Positions 42,368 through 46,623 of a DNA stretch of 46,623 bases are shown here, one piece after another (within the stretch, counting starts at the first letter, position 1; each line of letters begins with the position of its first letter). The stretch covers positions 1 through 46,623 of the forward strand of contig JAEZOA010000173.1 of assembly GCA_023441625.1 (NCBI GenBank), written 5' to 3'. Position numbers and translations under genes: made by a program. Origin of the DNA: Bacillota bacterium (GTDB lineage: Bacteria > Bacillota > Clostridia > Acetivibrionales > DSM-1351). The notes under the pieces were generated by a model. That model had not been told where the DNA came from and did no database searches. It was given only the letters and a program-made list of their open reading frames with translations.

Positions 42368-42452
42368 ATAATTAACCTCCTTAGATTAATATTGTTCTTT
42401 TTTTAATTTTACAACATTAGTTTACTAAGCACAAGTTGTAGAGCTGGAATCT

Positions 42453-43520
42453 CTATATATTATTACTACTACTATTATTACTGTCGTCAGTATCAATGGT
42501 TACTATAGAATCAGGGTTCTTTACATCAAGAACATCAAGAATGAAAATAAAAATTGGGATACCTATAACAAGTCCCCAAATTCCAAGTATGTGCTCAGAG
42601 ACAATTAAAACAATAAATGTATAAAAAACAGGCAGCTTTGTCTTTTGAGACATAAGCTTTGGGTTGAGTACATAGCTTTCAATTGCATGCAAAATAGCAA
42701 TTAATATAAGTACATATATAATCATTTTAAATCCACCAATACTAAAGGCAATTATTGTAAGTGGAATTAATGAAACAATTACACCAGCAACTGGTATCAG
42801 TCCCAAAACGAATACCATAAAGCCCAAGCCCAGTATTTGTGGAAACTTAAGGATAGATAATAGTATCATAGAAAGTATACAGTTAATAAAGGATATTGTT
42901 ATTTGGGTCTGAATAACCTTGCCAAAGGATTGCAAAAATTTGCGACCAAAGAAGGATAGCTCATCATAGGCAACAGAAATTTTACTATTTTTAAAACCAG
43001 AAGTAAATTTTACTATTCTAGTTCTTTCAAGGATGAAAAACAAGCTTAATACTACTGCTATAAATATGTCAAAGCCCCATTTACCTATATTAGTAATAGA
43101 CTTAAACAAAGTTTCAAAATTATCGCTTATATAAGCAGAGATCTTAAAATCCTTAGATAATGAAATAATATAATTCAGAGTCTCGTTTTCATAGGTACCG
43201 TTGAAAAAAAGTGTTGCCTGGTCTATTATTGATTTTAACTCTGAAATTATAACAGGAATATACTTGTATAGAACGTATCCTGCAATAGTTATAATTCCTA
43301 GGTAAACGAAAATTATTATTGCCTTTAAAACTCTTGAATTAACAATTTTTGCTTTAGTGAAAAAAAAGCTAGAGGCTGTGCATCCTAAATAAGCAAATAT
43401 AAAGGTTAACAAAAACACATTTGCCATTCCTCTAAGAAGATAAATTAGGAGCGCAAAGGCAAGAAGGATTAATAATCGCCTAGGCGTTTGTCTGGAGAAA
43501 ATAGATTTTAATGTTGTCAT
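42453..43520 (-). CDS. AI-2E-family transporter (DUF20)
   Basis: A 355-residue membrane protein of the AI-2E/PerM family with about eight helices and a membrane-proximal cytoplasmic segment (about 90-200). Family landmarks include LLRGMANVFLLTFIFAYL at the start, GLGFMVFVLGLIPVAGVIVSLIPLTIIAF and ESYVLNPKLMSQKTKLPVFYTFIVLIVSEHILGIWGLVIGIP. Members include an autoinducer-2 exporter and Na+/H+ antiporters; the substrate here is unknown. The protein ends in an Asp/Ser/Asn-rich tail. AAAAAGGA precedes the ATG. Confidence 0.88.
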   Translation of the reverse strand: MTTLKSIFSRQTPRRLLILLAFALLIYLLRGMANVFLLTFIFAYLGCTASSFFFTKAKIVNSRVLKAIIIFVYLGIITIAGYVLYKYIPVIISELKSIIDQATLFFNGTYENETLNYIISLSKDFKISAYISDNFETLFKSITNIGKWGFDIFIAVVLSLFFILERTRIVKFTSGFKNSKISVAYDELSFFGRKFLQSFGKVIQTQITISFINCILSMILLSILKFPQILGLGFMVFVLGLIPVAGVIVSLIPLTIIAFSIGGFKMIIYVLILIAILHAIESYVLNPKLMSQKTKLPVFYTFIVLIVSEHILGIWGLVIGIPIFIFILDVLDVKNPDSIVTIDTDDSNNSSSNNI

Positions 43521-43669
43521 AGCTGAATCCTTTTTCTGTTATTAGAAAATACATGAATACTGTTGTTAAAGAAAAATCAAAGGAAATAGTATAATGTACT
43601 TATCTACCCTAATTATATACAAATTTAAATAAGTAATAAAGGCTTTATATTAACTTTTTAGAATTAAAT

Positions 43670-43711
43670 ATAAATAAAAGGATACCGTATAAACGGTATC
43701 CTTTTATTTTG
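43670..43711. terminator. Bidirectional terminator downstream of the SASP gene
   Basis: GGATACCGT (43680-43688), loop ATAA, ACGGTATCC (43693-43701) form a perfect stem. T-rich tracts follow on both strands (TTTTATTTT on plus, TTTTATTTA on minus). The minus-strand use fits the SASP gene. Confidence 0.85.
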
Positions 43712-43720
43712 GTTTACTAA

Positions 43721-43891
43721 TTATTTCTTAGAATTTGTATAAGCTTCAAATACCTTCTGAGTAATAGTCCCACCGATTTTTCCGGCTTCTCTAGAAGTTA
43801 AGTCACCATTGTAACCTTGCTTTAGGTTTACTCCAACCTGAGAAGCTATTTCATACTTCATATTCTCGAATGTTGATTTACTTCTTGCCAT
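43721..43891 (-). CDS. Alpha/beta-type small acid-soluble spore protein
   Basis: A 56-residue SASP that coats spore DNA and protects it from UV and heat. The GPR protease cleavage region is YEIASQVGV (13-21) and the DNA-binding signature is LTSREAGKIGGTITQKV (31-47), with the NGDLTSREAG block invariant in the family. The gene is too short to stand out as an open frame but is certain from sequence. AGGAGG (43901-43906) lies 9 nt before the ATG. Expression in the forespore under sigma-G is expected; I could not identify a clear sigma-G promoter. Confidence 0.95.
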   Translation of the reverse strand: MARSKSTFENMKYEIASQVGVNLKQGYNGDLTSREAGKIGGTITQKVFEAYTNSKK

Positions 43892-43922
43892 AATTTTATT
43901 CCTCCTTTAATTTCACCATATT

Positions 43923-43939
43923 TCACTAAAGATTAGTGA
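43923..43939. promoter_or_regulatory. Palindrome in the SASP leader
   Basis: TCACTAA-AGA-TTAGTGA is a perfect 7-bp inverted repeat 32 bp upstream of the SASP start. It could be an operator or a leader hairpin. Confidence 0.35.
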
Positions 43940-44026
43940 TTTTTGTTGGTGTACTAATATAATCTGCAAAATTTAAAAAAATATAACGGAAATATATGTC
44001 TTTATTTAATAAGTGATACAAATAAT

Positions 44027-44051
44027 AAAGTGGCGTTTTTAACGCCACTTT
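44027..44051. terminator. Terminator after the DUF378 gene
   Basis: AAAGTGGCGTT (44027-44037), loop TTT, AACGCCACTTT (44041-44051) form a perfect 11-bp stem. On the minus strand a T-rich tail (TTATTATTT) follows, suiting the leftward gene that ends at 44059. Confidence 0.75.
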
Positions 44052-44058
44052 AAAGAAA

Positions 44059-44271
44059 TTATTGGTCTCTTACTGTTTCAGATTCCCTAAACAAGAGGCT
44101 TATGGTGTATAAGCCGGCAATACCTACTATTGTAAATATTGTTCTTGTTATAAATGATGTAGCTCCAAACAATGATCCAACTAAATCATATCGGAATAAT
44201 CCTACAGAAAGCCAGTTCAGAGCTCCAATGATTACAACTATTAATGCTACTCTATCCAAAGGTGTTCTCAT
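44059..44271 (-). CDS. DUF378 (YuzA-like) small membrane protein
   Basis: A 70-residue protein with two membrane helices: LDRVALIVVIIGALNWLSVGLF, carrying the diagnostic GALNW of DUF378, and ITRTIFTIVGIAGLYTISLLF, with the conserved GLY. Function is unknown for the family. I chose the ATG at 44271, giving MRTPLDRV and GGAAG just upstream; a longer frame begins ten codons earlier without family support. Confidence 0.88.
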   Translation of the reverse strand: MRTPLDRVALIVVIIGALNWLSVGLFRYDLVGSLFGATSFITRTIFTIVGIAGLYTISLLFRESETVRDQ

Positions 44272-44619
44272 GGTCACAACTTCCTTTCTTCTTAGATTCA
44301 CATAAAAATTCTAAATTGAGAATTTTCATGCAGTAAATTATATTTATACATCAGTTATATTATAATTAATATTAACAGTTTTTATACGGGTAAAATAATA
44401 AAATAAAATAACCGCATTCCTTTTACAAGAAATGCGGTGTATTTAAATAACCGTCTGCTTTTATGCAAACAGTTAGTATTGACATATATAATTTTTGTTC
44501 ACCTTTAGTATAATATGAATTATAAAAATTATGTGTGATACCTAAATTTTACTATTGTTCAATTTTTTAAATATAATTATTTTTAATTTTAACTACTTTA
44601 AATAAGGGAGGCAACAACT
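44272..44619. promoter_or_regulatory. Divergent control region of the DUF378 and GME-fold genes
   Basis: There is no gene here. ACCGCATT (44411-44418) pairs with AATGCGGT (44431-44438); on the minus strand T-rich sequence follows, so it looks like a leftward terminator without an obvious gene to serve. TTGACA at 44479-44484 and a perfect TATAAT at 44509-44514 are 24 bp apart, too far to be one promoter; the TATAAT alone may serve the rightward gene. Confidence 0.4.
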
Positions 44620-45375
44620 TTGAAACCGGTTCAAATACCAAATTTACCAGCAGATGATGTAGTTAAGGTGATAATTGATGGAAGAGCTCCTAGGAAAATA
44701 AAAGATGAGCTGATTAAGCGAGATATTTCATTTATTCAAACCTTAGCGCATCCAGATGTATATACTGCTATAGAATATCACCCAGACATTATGCTTCATC
44801 ATATAGAAGATAAGATAATTGTTTATGCCCCAAACACTCCAAAACTACTATTGGATCAACTTAGTGAAATTGGTTTTGAAATGATTAAGGGAGAAACATT
44901 ACTTGGAAGTAAATATCCTCATACAATTGCCTACAATGTAGCCAGAGTTGGAAAATATGCATTCCATAATACCAAACATACTGATCCTGTTATTAAGGAA
45001 CTACTTTTGGAAAGAGGTATTGAACTTATTCACGTCAATCAGGGCTATTCAAAATGTTTAACCTGTGTTGTAAATACTGATAGTATTATAACCTCGGATG
45101 TGGACATTTATAAAAAAGTAGCATCAGTCGGAATTGATGTATTACTGATAGAGCCAGATGAATCGATAAAGCTTGAAACCTTTGATATGGGGTTTATTGG
45201 AGGAGCAACTGGTTTGATTGGGAAAAATAAGCTTGCGTTTTCAGGTGATTTAAAACTCCATAGAAATTTTAAAGAAATAATGAATTTTTTAAGTTTAAAA
45301 ACTGTGGGTGTGGTTATGCTTAATGATGAAAGCTTATTAGACCTTGGAACTATAATACCTATAATGCAGAAATAA
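44620..45375 (+). CDS. DUF6873-type GME-fold protein
   Basis: A 251-residue protein that I match to the DUF6873 family, predicted to have the pentein (guanidino-group-modifying enzyme) fold. Conserved-looking blocks are DGRAPRKIKDELIKRDISFI, HPDIMLHHIEDKIIVYAPN, GSKYPHTIAYNVARVGKYAFHN and VNQGYSKCLTCVVNTDSIITSD, followed by GFIGGATGLIGKNKLAFSGDL. The cysteine pair in KCLTC is a candidate active-site feature, but no reaction is known. The start is TTG with GGGAGG (44607-44612). It forms a single unit ahead of ytxC. Confidence 0.72.
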   Translation: MKPVQIPNLPADDVVKVIIDGRAPRKIKDELIKRDISFIQTLAHPDVYTAIEYHPDIMLHHIEDKIIVYAPNTPKLLLDQLSEIGFEMIKGETLLGSKYPHTIAYNVARVGKYAFHNTKHTDPVIKELLLERGIELIHVNQGYSKCLTCVVNTDSIITSDVDIYKKVASVGIDVLLIEPDESIKLETFDMGFIGGATGLIGKNKLAFSGDLKLHRNFKEIMNFLSLKTVGVVMLNDESLLDLGTIIPIMQK

Positions 45376-45545
45376 ATGAAATAATCTTTAACGTGTAGTA
45401 CCTATAAAAACTGCAATGCATATAATGTAGCATGATTTGGGGTAAATTTAGATTGATAATTTCAATTTGACATAAATTGTAAAAATGTTCACCGCATACT
45501 ACATTTTACTCAAACATATACTACACTCGAAGGGAAGTGAAGTTG

Positions 45546-46463
45546 ATGCAGTATCAATATCTCTCAATAGGAGTTAAAGATAACGCAGAAAACATTGTAC
45601 AAGAAATAGATAAGGAGCTTCGACAATTAAATGAAAAAAGCCTAATTTATTCAATAAAAGAAATTGCTTCTGAAGGTTCAACCTCGGTAATATGTACTAT
45701 TGAAGATGAAGAGCTTGTTCCTATAAACCCAAGTAAATTTGAATTACTTAAGTATCATGTTTCAAATGCACTTGCTGAGTATGTTATGCAGACTTATGAA
45801 GAAAAACTTTTAATTAGAATAATAAATAGTAATTATGGCTATTTTAGTTTGTCAGAAAGAAAGGATATTTTAAGAATTTCACTTCGGGTTATAAAAAATG
45901 AAAAAAAGATTTTTTTTAACACTTTATTTCAAATAAGACGTAGAAATTTAATTGTAAAAAAGCTTATGGAATACTTTGAGGGTTCAAGCAACATAATTTT
46001 AGATGGGTTTGTGAATTTTAGGCTCAAGGATTATATAAAGGAACTTGAGGATATTATTGATAATGCAGTAGATGATTTTTTAATTGAGAGGGAATATAAA
46101 GAATTTATACGTTTGCTTAAATACTTTGTAGAAATTCAGGAATCTAAGTTTAACTTTATTCATGTAGTAATGCAATATGAAGATAAATATATATTACTAG
46201 ATGAAAAAAAGCTGGAGATTACAAATGATTGCATTAAAGATTTCTTGACAGAGCTGCCTGAAACAGAAATAAATCATGATGATTTACTTGTGAGTTCGTT
46301 GATAACGTTAGCACCTAAAAGTATAATCATTCATAACTGGGAACGGTTTAAAAATCAAAAGCTTTTAGATACAATAAAAAATGTTTTTTCTGGCAAGGTT
46401 ATTTTGTGTAGTGGATGTAGTATTTGTGAATACAGTCTCACAAAATCAGACAGAAAAGAATAA
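45546..46463 (+). CDS. ytxC: YtxC-like sporulation protein
   Basis: A 305-residue protein of the YtxC family, found in endospore formers and of unknown biochemical role. The diagnostic central region is NIILDGFVNFRLKDYIKELEDIIDNAVDDFLIEREYKEFIRLLKYFVEIQE, of which the segment GFVNFRLKDY is the clearest. The C-terminus ends with a small cysteine group (CSGCSICEY). Several starts are possible: AGGGAAG (45531-45537) lies 8 nt before the ATG at 45546 and also serves a TTG one codon earlier; a GTG at 45537 overlaps it. Confidence 0.85.
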   Translation: MQYQYLSIGVKDNAENIVQEIDKELRQLNEKSLIYSIKEIASEGSTSVICTIEDEELVPINPSKFELLKYHVSNALAEYVMQTYEEKLLIRIINSNYGYFSLSERKDILRISLRVIKNEKKIFFNTLFQIRRRNLIVKKLMEYFEGSSNIILDGFVNFRLKDYIKELEDIIDNAVDDFLIEREYKEFIRLLKYFVEIQESKFNFIHVVMQYEDKYILLDEKKLEITNDCIKDFLTELPETEINHDDLLVSSLITLAPKSIIIHNWERFKNQKLLDTIKNVFSGKVILCSGCSICEYSLTKSDRKE

Positions 46464-46540
46464 AATTTTAGTCTTATAAAAATATAGTAAATTATTAGGT
46501 TAAATGAAAAAGTAAATTCTAGCAGAAAAATATAAAAGTA

Positions 46541-46586
46541 AATGCACAAGAAAACTCCATTTAAAGAGGCTTGTGCATTTTATTTT
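46541..46586 (+). terminator. Terminator after ytxC
   Basis: AATGCACAAG (46541-46550) pairs with CTTGTGCATT (46570-46579); TTATTTT follows. Confidence 0.85.
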
Positions 46587-46600
46587 GATGAAAATAGTTG

Positions 46601-46606
46601 TATAAT
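46601..46606 (+). promoter_or_regulatory. Lone -10 hexamer at the right edge
   Basis: A perfect TATAAT lies 17 bp before the window end, after the ytxC terminator. No good -35 lies at standard spacing. It may start the next transcription unit outside the window. Confidence 0.3.
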
Positions 46607-46623
46607 TATACCGTGTTAGGGAG

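Noticed and set aside
44479..44514. TTGACA and TATAAT as one promoter of the GME-fold gene
   Set aside because: The spacer is 24 bp, well outside the 16-18 bp needed for a sigma-A promoter.

Overview
The window comes from a low-GC, endospore-forming anaerobic Firmicute. The clostridial 2[4Fe-4S] ferredoxin, SpmA/SpmB, an alpha/beta-type SASP, YtxC, AbrB with Spo0A-type boxes, and strong AGGAGG ribosome-binding sites all point to Clostridia. A cellulolytic cluster III clostridium (Ruminiclostridium-like) is my best guess, but that is inference. Many genes start with TTG.

Region 1 (about 0.1-14.2 kb) is the conserved 'yab' neighbourhood known from Bacillus: trmN6 (yabB), rsmI (yabC), abrB, metG (metS), tatD (yabD), yabE and rsmA/ksgA. 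It is opened up by insertions: spmAB and a convergent YtpB-like terpene synthase between abrB and metG, a coiled-coil membrane protein after tatD, and a divergent AraC regulator / ThuA / Gfo-Idh oxidoreductase set between yabE and rsmA. The yazA and rnmV genes expected in the Bacillus order are absent here. The abrB promoter carries tandem Spo0A-type boxes downstream of its -10, as in Bacillus.

Region 2 (14.2-15.2 kb) is the most unusual part. A 186-residue single-domain tyrosine recombinase lies between two 28-bp sites in inverted orientation that differ at one base. Each site has the layout of a Xer/dif-type core: two inverted 11-bp arms around an identical 6-bp centre. The right-hand site ends 93 bp before a chemosensory operon, cheY-cheA-cheW-mcp (15.2-20.1 kb), that has no cheR or cheB beside it. 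An invertible DNA switch or a minimal recombinase element are the two main readings.

Region 3 (20.1-33.3 kb) is mixed: a KimA-type potassium transporter, an unrecognised acidic protein, a bacteriohemerythrin, zapA followed by three hairpins, a tightly overlapping sigma / candidate anti-sigma / membrane TPR-protein operon, a large YfhO-family membrane protein, an alkaline-phosphatase-superfamily metalloenzyme, and a lipoprotein metallopeptidase.

Region 4 (33.4-46.6 kb) holds translation and housekeeping genes (U32/RlhA-like, dut, hflX, Nudix, YigZ, YebC, Cof-type HAD), a zinc-ribbon/HTH protein, a TM1266-like hydrogenase-associated regulator, an AI-2E-family exporter, a SASP, a DUF378 protein, a GME-fold protein and ytxC. 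hflX appears to start at an ATT codon and carries an N-terminal extension with a complete JAMM (MPN+) metal-site pattern.

I see no tRNA, rRNA, CRISPR array, insertion sequence or recognisable riboswitch.
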